From the NCBI RefSeq assembly GCF_023053635.1, contig NC_086172.1, positions 125,215,681 to 125,279,680 of the forward strand: 64,000 bases of DNA. Direction: 5' to 3'. Under the pieces are notes generated by a model, which was not told where the DNA came from, made no database searches, and worked only from the letters and a program-made list of their open reading frames with translations. Position numbers and translations under genes: made by a program. The stretch is from Elgaria multicarinata webbii. Lineage: Eukaryota > Chordata > Lepidosauria > Squamata > Anguidae. Positions 33,425 through 45,630 of this stretch are shown in pieces (position 1 is the stretch's first letter; each line of letters opens with the position of its first letter).

Positions 33425-34990
33425 TGGTTGCCCAGCGACGACTTCTCTGATGCTTTTGCATGAGACTCTGGGAATGGAAGGGGGTTAGGGTGGGGGATGA
33501 AGTTTTATTACCTTTAAGCCCTAAGTATTTTGATTGTGATCCTCAGCCAATAACCATTTCAGTTGAAATGTCAGTGTTTTTGGATTCATTAACAAGCACT
33601 CCACGATATATGGAACCACCACTGGAAATGGCCCGCCTGTTACCCCTGTTTTCCCAATGTGAGTAACACTATAGGAAATTCAACAGCAATTCAGGCTGGG
33701 GAAGGGAACATCCCAGTAACCAAGACTTAGGTGTGACCAAGACTGACTGACAGCTCTCCCCTTCCATTCTTCCCTCTCCAGGGAAACTTGTGGTCTGTGG
33801 TCCCATGGAGTTGTTGCAATTGGTGTCCATGACAGCGCTTATGTGAACCCCTGGTGGATTTGCTTGACCTCACTGGCTTTCAGACATGACATCACCTCTC
33901 ATTTTGCATGTGTGTTGTACAAAATGGTTTTGGGAAAGCTGGCAAGAATAGTCATGGCTAAGTTATTGGGAGAAGTGTATTTGGGGGAAATGGAAGACTC
34001 AGAGGCGAGGGTCTTTATTAATTTGTTTTTCTTTTGTTTTTGTTCCTGTGTTTATTTCTTCACTTCAGTATGTTAATATCATTCCTTGCATAGCTATCAC
34101 TCCTTATTTTCTCTGGTAGGTAAAGTTAAAGCCAACCCTCATTCGCTAAATGGTCTGGTATAATTTTTAAGGTTTGAATCCAAAGGTAAAATGTTATTTG
34201 AAATCACATGAACAAAAGGTCCACTTTTGCTTCATACAGAAGGCATAAGTGATGTGAGATGTTGTTTAAAACTGTATGTGTCTCGATCATTTACCTTTGT
34301 TAGCCCCCCATTAGGAAAACAATGTTCAGAAAATTAATGCTTGAGCTCTAGCAGATAGGTTATTGGAGGTCTTGAGACTGATGAATGTGATGCAGCAGTT
34401 GCTAGGATCCATCCATTAAATCCCACCCAGAAGGCATTAGATGATATTGCACTGACAGCCTGTGTTGGAAACGGTGCTTTCTGTGCTAAGCAGAGGGTCA
34501 TGAAGGGCTCTGGAGAGAGCAGGTACCACTTCCTTCTGTCTTCATTAACATGTATTTGGGATACATTCACCTGCAGAAAGCAGCCCACAATATAATTAGT
34601 GTGTTCTTGTAAGCATGAGGTTATATTCAATGCTGGCCATCTGCCAGCAGAATGGAAACCACTGGTGTAATGGATTTCCCTCTCCCTCTGCGGTCCCCCC
34701 CACAAATCTGCTCCAGAGGGTTTAGGGGCCCTCCAGAGCACTTGAGTATATGCAGAGGTGGGGGTGGAGGGTGGAGGAGAGCAAAGGGAAGTTCCATTGC
34801 ACAAACAGACGTCTGCTCATGTGATACTGGATTTAACCCATGGCTTGTGCCGATGAATTGGTACTGAAGTGGTCAACCTGTGCTTCTGTGTTAACAAATC
34901 TTATCAGAACTAGTTTTCTTTCTTGAGACTGAAGGAGTTACTGCCCAGCCTGCCCAGGGAGCATTCCTGTTCTTGAAGGCCATCTTTGCC

Positions 34991-34993
<3 letters not shown>

Positions 34994-35023
<30 letters not shown>
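34994..35023. repeat. (GT)15 microsatellite
   Basis: An uninterrupted GT run lies in the likely GALNT16 3' UTR. Confidence 0.95.
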
Positions 35024-35028
<5 letters not shown>

Positions 35029-35544
35029 CCTCCTTTGAGTGCAAAACATGAACTTAGACCCTTTGCTGACTTGCTTGTGATTCCTTTACATTTCCCAGCA
35101 GACAAAGTGCAAAGAGAGTGGTGCTTTGCTCCCGTGAAAGATCTACAGTCCTATAAATACTTGCTTGGGAATAAGCCCCATTGAACTCAGTGGAAATTTC
35201 TTTTGAGTAAACGCGCACAGAATTGAATAAAAGGTCAGCTGCAGGTTGTTGTTCAGCTGACCTGCAGCTTTGCATAGGTTGGTTGAGCATCAGCTAAATG
35301 CTGACTTGTAACCCTGTTGAAGGACCCATATGGCAAGTCAGCATGAATCCTGGTGCAATTCTTGTGTCATGATCTGAATCTAAAGCAGCATCCATAGTCT
35401 GGCCTTTTACTCTAACATAGTTCCCTTTGTCAAGGATACTACCTCCCTTCCCTCACAATTGTTTACAGTTGATGTCCACTTTCACTTATGTTTTTTCATA
35501 GCATTTTCCAATTTGGGGGGTGAAAATGGGGTATTATTTCTGAA

Positions 35545-35699
35545 AGTGCTGTTTCTACTATAGCACAGCTCCACCTAGAGGTTATATAATAGAAAGCAGG
35601 AAAGGAAAAGTTCTTTGTGTAGAGCTCGGATCTCAATTCTGCCATAAAACTTAAAGTAGATACAGCTATTAACAACCTCGTGTAGAAAAGGTCTAAGTG
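35545..35699. repeat. Unclassified dispersed repeat, copy 2
   Basis: Second copy of the family at 23270-23420, in the same orientation. See that entry for the shared words. It appears neither younger nor older from the sequence alone. Confidence 0.6.
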
Positions 35700-36841
35700 T
35701 TGCCTGTGTGCCAGCACCAGCATTACCCCTAATGTGTCCTTGGGAGGTATTGCTGCAAGTTCACATGATCTGTATCTCCAACCCTTCATCGGGCCATCTA
35801 TCAACTGTCTTCTCTACTAAAAGCAAAAGTTAAAAGTTAAAGTAACGTAAGCTGCATTTGAGTATGTCTTCTGTCTAGCAGCACATTTGTGAGCAAGGAA
35901 GTACAGCAGAAAGCAAATATCAAGGGTTGATCAATCACCCAAACTACATAATTTCCCTGTTAAAAAAATAAAAATAAAATGCTCATTTGGCTCAGACCTG
36001 AATCTAATTGTATTCAGTTAGCAGACATATTAACTTTCCAATCTTTCAGGAAGACTCCAAGATTGTTAATCTCTGCAAAGGAAAGGACTGGCAACCAATC
36101 CCCGTTCTCCTTAAAATTACAGTCAGGACGTCATTCGTGCATGCTTAGTATCAGGCTTTGATTTTTCCCAGGATTGCTGAACTTCCATTCAAGCACAGAA
36201 ATTCAAATGAAGTATAGGTGACTGACATGCTACAATTAAATAGTTAAAAATAATGATCCTCCAAAACATGTTTAGGTATCTGCACAAGAATATTAAAATT
36301 AATTTAATGGCCAATTCATGCAGAACCCCTAAAACGGGCACCAAGCCCCAAAGTTTTCCAAACTTGACATTATGCATTCTGGCTGGGCTTATATTGGGAC
36401 AAAGAGAGTGGGACGTTACACTAAGATGTTGCCAAACATGACGAATGGCCACTCATTTGCTATAAGTGGTATTTTGTTGAATGGAAACCATTGGTTACTG
36501 ACATGCCCTAATTTATTTAAATATTTTTAAATTTAAATATCTCCATGGCTGGCTGGGGTATGCGGGGAGCTGCAGGCCTTTTCTTCTGTCTAAATATGCA
36601 TAAGATTGTGTCCTAAAAGCCTCATCTGGAAGAGCCCCATGTGTCTTAACCATTGCTAAGCAGGCACTTTAAATGACTGGGCAGAGCTAAAAGCCTCCAA
36701 GCCTGACGCACCATTCATCCAGTGAGGTGTCACAGTATTCAAATTCAAATAAAGCAAAGCTGTTTCCAAATGTCCACCCTCTATCTTGACATTATTAACA
36801 TGATTTTCTTATGCTACTCTGCTGATGATGTTCCTGTAAAG

Positions 36842-36971
36842 CAGGTATGGGGAACACGTGGCCTTTCAGATGTCACTGGACCCATTAGCCCTAGCCAGCA
36901 TGGCCAAGGGTGAGGGATGATGGGAATTGCAGCACACCAACATCTGGAGGGACACATGATCCCCATCTCTG
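36842..36971. mobile_element. Palindromic hAT-like element, 130 bp
   Basis: CAGGTATGGGGAACACGTGG is mirrored by CATGATCCCCATCTCTG. The flanking octamers CTGTAAAG and CTTTAAGG agree at six of eight positions, consistent with an aged 8-bp hAT duplication. Same family as 50760. Confidence 0.75.
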
Positions 36972-37718
36972 CTTTAAGGCTAGACCTCTTAAAGATCGCA
37001 GCCTAGAAACACATGTAGGTTTGTATGTTCCTAGCTGACCAGCAAATAGTAAGCACTGTCTGATGGGATGGTGCAGTGTGTCTGTTTTGGAAGGCCTGAA
37101 TCCAAGTCCTCTTGATGGGCAAGGAGTGGGGAAAGGGGTGGTGGGATTAACAAAGATGGTCTTGCAGGTTGGCAACACCATTCACCTGTTAGGTTCTATG
37201 CACATGGGTCCAATCCAGTGTGTTGATAACCTGCATGCTGTGTGTGAGGAGGGATTCAGCATTATGTTTTGGGCCTGGGGTTTCAGATCCAGCAGGGATG
37301 CTTATACCTGTTTTCATGGACATCCTCCACCTTCACTGGATCAACGAGAAAGTCCTTTTTGAAGCAAATCATATACTACTGAAGTAAAGCAGCTGAATTT
37401 ATCCTTCAGCTTGTAAGAGCAGTCAGAACAAACAATGGCAAGTGATTTGTTTACAACAAAAAGGTGGAATAGGGTATTTTTAAAAAAGTTTTAATAAATT
37501 CTTATCCATTGTAATTGAATGTGCAGATTGGGAATTATCAGGATTTATTTAACAGGAGCCACAAATGCTGCCCAGAAGTACTTTTGGAAAGGTTTATTTT
37601 TGCTCTCTCCTTTCATTACAAAATGCACTTTGCCAAAAGTAATTTATGTGAACACAGGTTTGTTTTCCCCCTTTTCTTAACCAAAGCATGTACCAGAACC
37701 TGTCTGTTGAGATGCTGG

Positions 37719-37724
37719 AATAAA
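37719..37724 (+). terminator. Candidate GALNT16 poly(A) signal AATAAA
   Basis: AATAAA is followed by CTCCACTTCTGAAAAACATG and then GTTTCGTT, a pattern like a true cleavage region with a U/GU-rich element. It lies in sequence without obvious repeats. It would give a 3' UTR of about 4.3 kb. Earlier AATAAA words are weaker candidates. Confidence 0.45.
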
Positions 37725-39434
37725 CTCCACTTCTGAAAAACATGTTTCGTTATTTTAACGGGGTCCTGTCTTGGACTGCATTTGCATTAACACATCAGCA
37801 CTGGATTACTTCTGGGACTGCAACAGCCCTTGAAACTGCACAGCTCTGCAGCTGTAAACTCAAACAAGTCTGCGGATAGCTCAATATAAAAGCACATTTA
37901 ACTACCATTGAAAGAACAAGCAGTAGTTCCAAGTATCTTAACATAAAAAAAGAAATTTAGCATAGATGAAATAGCTAGGAAGAGAGTTTTTTTCTAAAAT
38001 GGCATATGAGCTATACTCTCTTGCTTATTGCAAATAGAAGGATGTTCACACACAAAAATTTGCAGCATAAAATCCACTTTGGAGGCAATGTGGGGAGACC
38101 CAGAAGCCATTAGAACCTCAGCTGGAATTGGTGCACACTACAGAAGTGAGGTAGCTGAAGTAAGCACAGCATCAGGAGTAGACAAAGAAAATGCACAGTG
38201 CAAACTTATATGTGTCTCCTCAGACATAAATCCCATTAAGTTCAATGAAACTTACTCTCAGGTAGGCCCATTGGAGGGCAGAGTGTCATACCACTGCTTC
38301 ATCACTTTTTTCAAACACCTCTGTGAAGTTACCTGGGTTTAAACCAGGCAGATCTTTCCTAAACTATTCAGTGGTTCTTATTTTCATTTGTTCACTCTGA
38401 AACAGAGCATCTTTAAATGAGCATTTTATAGCACAGTCATTACTGGCCACTCACGGACGTTCGCGGGTCATTCTGATTACGCCGTCAGCCTCCTGTGCAT
38501 CTCCCACTCCATTTTCCAGTTTTAGCGTTAAAAATAAAACCTCAGAAAACCCAGCTCTGCTGGGATATAGCAATATTTGTCGGGTTTTTGTGCCGTGTGC
38601 AAAGTTGCGCTATAAAATGCCCAATAGAGGGTGCTGCCCCATTCAACTGCATTGAGACTGTACAAGCCACATGGTCACTGCTCTCTTCCTTGCTAATTGC
38701 AGAAGTGAAAGAGAAACAGGAAGCAGAGCCATGGTAAGGGAACAGGATTTCCTCTATCTGAAAGAGCTTTTTGTCACCTCCAGCCTAGTGAAGCCATTGC
38801 ACTTTAAATACTAAGCATTGGTACATTTTGCATTGCCTGCATAAAATCCCTCCCTCGGGCAGGGATTTGGACCCACAAAATTAAGCTGAGCACATGTAAC
38901 TGTTTTTATATTCATGTTTGTGCATTCAGGAGCTTTCGTTTACCTTAACATTAACTTAGATGTACATGCGTACTTCTGAATTTTTGGATTATTATTTTTT
39001 TAAACTTCAGATCTGGGATAAAGCCTTCCACTGCTGTTTTTGGAACTTTTAATCAAAGTGATAGGGCATAGTGCACGGGTGCAGAACATCATAACTGGGG
39101 GCCAAATCCCCCAAATGACCCCTACCCCTTTCCCCCAGAATGCTGATCATTGGGTGGTTTCCTGAGTTTTGTGCAGTTTTTTCCCATTCTAAAAAGGTTG
39201 AAACACCTCTCTCTGCTTATTTCCTGGCAGGAAGAGCCTTAAGCTCAGGTATCTTGGTATTTGTGGTGTTGGGCCCCAGTCCCTTTTGCTTTCTGCTCTG
39301 CCCCCAAATCTTTTATCGGCCATTTCCCTGCCTCATCCATGGAACTGAGCAGTGACACTATTGCCTCCCAGGCCTGATTCCTGGGGGAGGGGGAGGGATC
39401 TGTTTAGCCACTATAGGATGCAAGGTTTTAAATG

Positions 39435-39548
39435 ATGGCCTCCCCCAACCTGGTGCCTTCCAGATGAGCTGGACTGCCCATGCTGGCTGGGCATGATGGG
39501 AGTTGCAGTCCAACACATCTGGTGGGCATCAGGTTGGGGGAGGGTGCT
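39435..39548. mobile_element. Palindromic hAT-like element
   Basis: CCTCCCCCAACCTGGTGCC on the left is mirrored by ATCAGGTTGGGGGAGGGTG on the right. The inner blocks GATGGGAGTTGCAGTCCAAC and its partner are also present. It belongs to the CAACCTGGTGCC subfamily like 20447. Confidence 0.75.
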
Positions 39549-39982
39549 AAGCAATCTGGATCCAGCAGGGCTCTTGTTATTAATACCTTCTAGGAAAACA
39601 GAGGTTATAAAATCATAAATAATAAAAAGCGCCGTTTCAATGGCTATCAGCTTCCACTGGTAGCATTTCCATGGGAACCTCATGCAAAACAGAATGGAAT
39701 ACGCTCCAGGAACTCAGCTATTATACCAGCTAAAATGCAATATGCACTTCTCTCTAACTGACCTCTGCACAAGAGGTTCTTCTAATTTGACAGCTGCTTG
39801 CTGCACCACCTTCAAATATCTCATCCTTACATTTCTGGATGAGATTGACATACGACTAGTTCTATTTCTTGGTTGATGGCAGGGGTGAGAAGAAAATAAA
39901 TCAGGACCTGTTGGTAGATCTCTGGATGATTTTCAGTAGATTGGTGGGTTTTTTAGAGGTGTAATAGTTTAACCACAGCAGC

Positions 39983-40017
39983 AAAAGCAACAACAATAGC
40001 AGCAGCAGCAGCAGCAA
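39983..40017. repeat. (CAG)n-like microsatellite
   Basis: Imperfect CAA/CAG units followed by about seven pure CAG units, in spacer. Confidence 0.9.
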
Positions 40018-40384
40018 AGCTTGTTCTGCCCTTAGGTTCTTGGATTGATTGGTTTTTATGTGGAAGGAGAGTACTGGAAATGAGTTTCTGTGCTGAGCAT
40101 GAGGTCAGAGGTACCCTGTTCCTTAATTCTGAGTCCTGGCCACCCCACCACTTTTAAACTAGATTGCAATTGTTGGCCTTTGGGGTTTGAGAAAGAAAAG
40201 GTGGGGGTAGAGAAAAGAAATGCTCCTGGAGTCGGCCCGCCTCTGCTCTTCTCTATGAAGAACCATTGCCATTCTTCGTTTTATTCTGGTTCTTCAACAG
40301 AGCTTGGAACTCTATGCTGAATATTCAAGCCACAGAAAGGCAGAGGGCAAAACTCAGGAAATGCTGTTTTGAGCTGCATTTATA

Positions 40385-40432
40385 GAGACTCGGCTATTGC
40401 GTGGTATAGAAATGCAGTAAATAAATAAATTA
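40385..40432 (+). mobile_element. LINE tail remnant
   Basis: CTCGGCTATTGCGTGGTATA is followed by GAAATGCAGTAAATAAATAA, the common forward tail. Everything upstream is lost. It lies just before the CR1 copy. Confidence 0.75.
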
Positions 40433-40445
40433 TAGCTTCCAAATC

Positions 40446-40950
40446 ACATGAGGCACTGGTTCCCCTCTATTCAGCTGGTTAGGCCTCATCTTGAGTATTG
40501 CATCCAGTTCTGGGCACAACACTTCAAGAAGGATGCAGACAAGCTGGAGCGTGTTCAGAGGAGGGCAATGAGGATGATCAGGGGTCTGGAAACAAAGCCC
40601 TATGAGGAGGGACTGAAAGAACTGGGCATGTTTAGCCTGAAAAAGAGAAGATTGAGGGGAGACATGATAGCACTCTTCAAATACTTGAAAGGTTGTCACA
40701 CAGAGGAGGGCCAGGATCTCTTCTCGATCCTCCCAGAGTGCAGGACATGGAATAACGGGCTCAAGTTACAAGGAGCCAGATTCCGGCTGGACATCAGGAA
40801 AAACTTCCTGACTATTAGAGCAGTACGACAATGGAACCAGTTACCAAGGGAGGTTGTGGGCTCTCCCACACTAGAGGCCTTCAAGAGGCAGCTGGACAAG
40901 CATCTGTTGGGGATGCTTTAAGGTGGATTCCTGAATTCAGCTATTCTATG
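40446..40950 (+). mobile_element. CR1 LINE 3' end with open ORF2 C-terminus
   Basis: About 157 codons are open and read the C-terminal part of CR1 ORF2: [80 protein letters not shown], ending GML-stop at 40919-40921. The short 3' UTR and a TATTCTATGATT tail follow. The endonuclease and most of the reverse transcriptase are missing (5' truncation), so it cannot move by itself. The open frame suggests it is one of the younger copies here. Confidence 0.93.
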
Positions 40951-41133
40951 ATTTAATACCAAACCAGACTTCCTTTCTTAAACTGACAGCTGTAGAACAC
41001 GCACATGTGGGTACAAAACTAGGGGCTCTCATGCTTTCCTAGGAGTCACACTCCTGACTTAAAATCCACCTCCCCAGATGTGGACGCTAAGCTGAGATAT
41101 GCTTAAAAGGACTCCCCTGATAATTGCAGGATA

Positions 41134-41272
41134 GAGGGGTGGTCAACATGTGGCCCTCCATAAGTTGTTGGACTGTAACTCCCATCAGCTCAAGCCAGCA
41201 TAGCCAATACTGAGGCATGATGGGAGTTGCGGTCAACAACATCTGGAAGGCCACATGTTCCCCATCCCTGTG
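41134..41272. mobile_element. Palindromic hAT-like element
   Basis: GAGGGGTGGTCAACATGTGG mirrors CCACATGTTCCCCATCCCTG. Inner blocks are GGACTGTAACTCCCATCA and GATGGGAGTTGCGGTC. The flanking octamers do not match, so the target duplication has decayed or the ends are slightly misplaced. Confidence 0.7.
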
Positions 41273-41895
41273 GCATAGACACCCGTCTTGAACCCCTAGC
41301 ATTTCAAAGGTAAGAAATTTAGTGTTGATGAAATAAATAAATAAATAAAATAAAAATGTTATAAGGGGGAAGTGCAAACGCAAAAATTGATTGAAAACCT
41401 GTTTTAATCTGGAATTCCTTAAAGTTAGATGGCTACAGCTATGGTACCGATACTCTGTGGTGCTCCCCTTCCCTTGGTGCCCTAAGCACGTGCTTATATT
41501 GCTTAAAGGTTCCTCCAGGGCTCCCTACCTGTGAGAAACTGTTGAGAAGTCCTCCTCCCCCTGGAGAAATTCAGTGAAATTGTCCCTCCAATTTCTCCAC
41601 CTGCAAATAGGGCGGAGAATGTCGAGACCACTTGTGCACAGCACTATTCAGAAGAACTGCCTTCCCATTTCTTTCTCATTGACCTACAGTTCAAGAAGGC
41701 AGGCATAGGAAGCTGCTTTCTGCCAGGACCATCTCAAGCCCTGTAGTTCTGACTGGCGGTGGGTCTCCCAAGTCACAGGCAAGACTTCCACACCCTCTGT
41801 TACCTGGGATCCTCTTTGAATGGAGATGGAAGACGTTAAAGCTGGTAAGCAATGCCTAATCTCTGCCTCTGAGCTACAGAGCGTTACCCATTGGG

Positions 41896-42076
41896 CAATG
41901 GAGGCTGGTGGCTCCGATGTCAGTGGGACAGTGAATCCGCTCTGGGTTTCAGTGAGAACTTTAAAGGAGCTCTGCAAAGAGCACCCTGGATAGCACCTTC
42001 AGATTCCTGACTGGTTTTGACTAAGACCTGGAACGGATTCACTGCCCCCTGACATCAGAGTCACCAACTTCCACTG
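41896..42076. mobile_element. hAT-like inverted-repeat element, 181 bp
   Basis: Long inverted ends (CAATGGAGGCTGGTGGCTCC against a mirrored CAGTGGAAGTTGGTGACTC, extending past GATGTCAG and GTGAATCCG) are flanked by the perfect octamer CCATTGGG at 41888-41895 and 42077-42084. The 8-bp duplication points to hAT. A half copy with GCAGTGGATGCTGGTGGC lies near 30617. Confidence 0.88.
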
Positions 42077-42331
42077 CCATTGGGCGAGGGTGGCTGGCTG
42101 GGGCGGTTTACAAACCGCCTAGCAACATGGTTCAGACAGCATAACAACCTCCACCCAGCAAGGGTAATTACGCTAATTAGGCAGCTCACAACCTGCACAC
42201 GCAGGGAGGGAATATAAGACGCCGTGGTTTGTTTTCCCTCCCTGATTGTGCAGACCCAGTCATTAAGTCCCTAAGTGGTAATGGAAATGTTCTCGTGGGA
42301 CCACAGCTGAAGGTCACAAGCCCCATTGGAC

Positions 42332-42515
42332 TTGTTCAGACAACACGCTAAGCCATTGTTAGGCTGCCAACCATTTGCAACAAGTGGTTAGTGAGCGTGT
42401 TTAAACCATATTCATGTAGCCATCATGGTCAGGAATGTATCACATGACATGCTAAGCCATAATGTTTCGCTCAGAATGCTTAGCCACCGTGGCTCAGCAT
42501 GTTGTCTGAACAGGG
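42332..42515. mobile_element. Terminal-inverted-repeat element, ~184 bp
   Basis: TTGTTCAGACAACACGCTAA is mirrored by CAGCATGTTGTCTGAACA, with a further internal mirror around GTGGTTAG and CTTAGCCACC. Superfamily not determined; no clean target duplication was found. Confidence 0.7.
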
Positions 42516-43565
42516 TCATTGTGACTTTGCTGTTGGGTTTGTAACTCTTAAGTCCCCTCCTCCCGCGCCCCATTACAAAGACTTCACTTTGAACTTCCCA
42601 ACCACCCCTGTTAACTGCCGCTGAGGCAAGTGGAGCAGCTGGAAAAGAGCCCGATGCCGCCTCTTCTTAAGCATCTGCAACAGCCTGGAGGGGATTTTAA
42701 ACATTTTTATTCTGGAGTTCTCCCACCGCAGAAGAACGATCTTAGCTGAATGGTGTCACCGCCCCGATCACTAATGGCTGAAAAAGAAAGATCTTTAAAA
42801 AGCTGACAGATGTAGCTGTGTGTAAATGTTACCGAAGTGTTTACCCTTTGGGTTATAAATTACAAAGCGTGAGCAATTCAAGTTGGCGCTTCTCAGCGCA
42901 GACCTTTCGTTTTTGTTTTTTTGCAGGCTTCAGTACGGAGAGCGTTCAATGCTGATGGTTTTTAGCCCACTTAAGCACACCGTTGTGCGCTGCTTTCTTC
43001 TCCTCCGCCCCACCTCTCCAGTTCTTTCTCTCTCTCTTGAATCTCCAGGCGAGATGTTATAGCGCCATTGACAAGGACAGCTCAATGATGTCAAAGCCCT
43101 TCTAATTATCCCAACCTAAAGTGTCACCTCTGTTTTCTGTCTGGATAGATGAAAACCGCATTCAAGGAGATCCATTTAATACGGCAGCATCCCCCACCCC
43201 ACCCCACCCCGCAACAAGGCAATCACTTGCTGGATGCTTTTCTTCCCCCAAGCAATCTAAATGCTAAGCAGATCTTCAAAATAATTACCATACAGAGGAT
43301 GAGGAGCCGGGCTCCTCTTTGCAAACACCTGATGCTCATTAGCAATATTTAGTGTGGCACACATCACCTCGGTTTATTTCAGACTTTCTGGCTTTCGCTT
43401 GGCAAGTGTTCTGAGAAATTACAATCGCTCCTGAACTCCCCGCAAAAACTCAGGATCACTGACTGCAGCAGGCAGGAAGGCTATCGGAGAAAAAACACGT
43501 TTCTTGCAAACTAACCTTTTCTCCCCACTTCAGGGTCCTATGCCTACTCAATGCTTTGCATACTT

Positions 43566-43815
43566 TGCAGCAGACCTGGGCAGAAAGTACATCTCCAGAT
43601 GTTTGGGGCACCAACCTCCAGTGTTGCTGACCATTGGCCATGCTGGCAGGGGCTTCTGGGAGTTGAAGTCCAAAACGCCAGAAGAATCTACCTTCTGCCC
43701 AATCCTGCTCTACAGAAGCCAGATCCTGCCCTCCAGATGCTTTGGATTTCAACTCAGGAACCCTGGGAGTTGAAGCCCCAAACAACTGGAGGGCACCTGG
43801 TTTGGAAAGACTCTA
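43566..43815. mobile_element. Two adjacent palindromic hAT-like elements
   Basis: The first (about 43566-43712) has AGCAGACCTGGGCAGAAAGT against CCTTCTGCCCAATCCTGC. The second (about 43716-43815) has CCTGCCCTCCAGATGCTTTG against AACTGGAGGGCACCTGGTTT. Both carry the CTGGGAGTTGAAG core of the family. They may be separate insertions or a partial duplication. Confidence 0.65.
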
Positions 43816-44390
43816 CTAGGGTGTGGGAAAGGGATCCCAAACAAGTGTCTTCCATTGCTAGCACCGTTGCTGGCCCAAGACATTTTGCTACCTCAGGCAG
43901 AGCAGCAAATGGTGACCCTCCCACCCCGCCCCAGGTACGTAGTATCCAAAGCCAACAAAGTTATTTTAATATATGAGGCAGAGAATCCCACAAGCATCTT
44001 TCTTCATCCCTGGCAGTGGAAAGGAATAAATAACTAAGAATGTTATTACGCCCAAAAGCTGCTGCCTGGAGTGACTGCCTCATCCTGCCTTGTGGTAGGG
44101 CCAGCACTGCCCAGCAATAAAGAAACCACAAGCTAGAGCATCTGGAATCATCTGGAATGACAGAGTAGCCAACCAGAGTAGCCAACAAGGCTTCTCTGCC
44201 TTGGGCAGTGGCTCAACAGACCACAGGTGTAGTGTCCCTTATGGCACTAGCTTCATGGTTAGAACATCTTTACCTGTTGCATAACTGTCTGTCACAGATC
44301 AGGGAGGGAACAGGAGGAGCCTACCTGGAGCACATAGGTCACCATCGCCACAGAGGAACAGCTTGCAGCATCTTGGGGTGGGACTCCCTT

Positions 44391-44588
44391 GTGGTCAGCA
44401 TAGAATGCGGTGTGGGATGGACCCCATGTTCTAGTCCCCCCACTTGGCCACAAAGGTCACTGGGTGACTCTCAGCCTAACCTACCTCACAAGGTTGTTGT
44501 GAGGATAAAATGGAAAGTCGGAGGAGGATTACGTACACGGCCATGGGCTCCTTGGAGGAAAGGAGGGATATAAATGTAATAAATACAC
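44391..44588 (+). mobile_element. tRNA-derived SINE (Sauria/ACA-like), diverged
   Basis: It has a decayed head with GTTCTAGTCCCCCC, then TAACCTACCTCACAAGGTTG, TTGTGAGGATAAAATGGAAA, CTCCTTGGAGGAAAGGAGGG and an AATAAA-type tail. Same family as the copies at 4974 and 56110. Confidence 0.8.
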
Positions 44589-44891
44589 AGAGCAAAAATA
44601 ATGCATAATAGCCAGCAGCTGAGGCAGAGAACCCTGAGAGCTTAATGCACAGCAGACATTTGTCAGGAGGCAAGAGGGGAGGGGGAGGGGGGGGCTAGGT
44701 GAGATTACCAAAATGGTGAGTATGCATGCCCCTTTCCTCTTGGGGGCTGCAGTGGAACTCAGAGAATGTGGTACTCACCAGTGTTTGACCAGCAGTGGCA
44801 ATGGTTGGAGTGGAGTGCCTGGCCTTTGCCAACAGAGAGCTTACCTGCATGTGGTGAGTGCCTCCCCTGGGTGTGGGAGATGCTGCTTCTC

Positions 44892-44908
44892 CGGGGGGGG
44901 GGGGGGGA
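44892..44908 (+). repeat. Poly-G tract
   Basis: A run of about fifteen G residues follows CTTCTCC. Prone to length error in assembly. Confidence 0.9.
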
Positions 44909-45462
44909 GAGAAGAGCAATGTTCAGCCAAGAGGCAGTGGCAAAGGGGAAGGGGTTGGATGTGATAGTGGCCGCATTTATGCTTTGCAGCAAGGGTTGCC
45001 CCTTCCCTTGCAAATCTGTGTGCTCTGTCCAGGCCCGTGGCCCAGTGGGTTTGGAGTTTATGCATGGCATTCCAGGCCAGTGATTTTAAAGCAGATAGTG
45101 TTAGCAACATCCTCAGGGTCCCACGTCTGTCGTGATGCCAGGCTGCTTTCTGCGAAGTGCCCCCTCTGTGTCCCAAGTGCATGTTTGTTCGACACAGTTT
45201 TCCCTCAGTAGAGTTCTCCCTTGTAAGCTCAAAGCATGTGCAAGATGAGGCCGGAGAGATATAGCCACAGGACACAAACAATGATCCCTGAATTGTGGTC
45301 TCCCTTTGTGTGGCTTTCTACACTGGCTGCGGTGTGCTGTGATCGGGTGCTGAGCTGTAGTATATCCTAGGCTCTGCCTTGATGATGTGGGTAGGACAAT
45401 CCTCAACATGGGGGCAGCAGTTCTTGACTATTTTGCCCACCCACTGATGTCTAGTATAGCTA

Positions 45463-45630
45463 GAGTGACCAGGTACAAAAGAGGGCAGGTCTCCTGCAGC
45501 TTTCGCTGTTGTGATGAAGAGGGAATTTCACCAGGTGCTGCTTGCATACAAATGGCACCTGCGGAATTTCCCTTTTCTATACAACTGCTAAAGCTACAGG
45601 AGACCTGTCCTCTTTTCCATGTGGTCACCC
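45463..45630. mobile_element. TA-flanked foldback element, monomer
   Basis: The ends GAGTGACCAGG and inverted GGGTGACCACATGG are flanked by TA (45461-45462, 45631-45632). The interior matches one arm plus the spacer of the dimer at 7925. Its own halves are inverted (CAGGTCTCCTGCAGCTTT against AAAGCTACAGGAGACCTG). Confidence 0.85.

Larger units (their letters stand above)
33425..37740 (+). other. GALNT16 3' UTR and flank
   Basis: The 3' UTR starts here but its end is uncertain. AATAAA words occur at 35226 and 36748, both inside repeat-like or A-rich sequence, and more convincingly at 37719. The region holds a GC-rich inverted-repeat-like stretch (34640-34835), (GT)15 at 34994-35023, a fragment of a common short element (35160-35222), a dispersed repeat (35545-35699) and the hAT-like element at 36842. 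Otherwise nothing is recognised. Confidence 0.5.

Noticed and set aside
34334-34804. 156-codon minus-strand frame downstream of GALNT16
   Set aside because: No recognisable domain, antisense to the likely 3' UTR, partly within an inverted-repeat-like stretch.
40448-40921. 157-codon open frame as a host gene
   Set aside because: It is the C-terminus of CR1 ORF2, followed by the CR1 3' UTR and tail.
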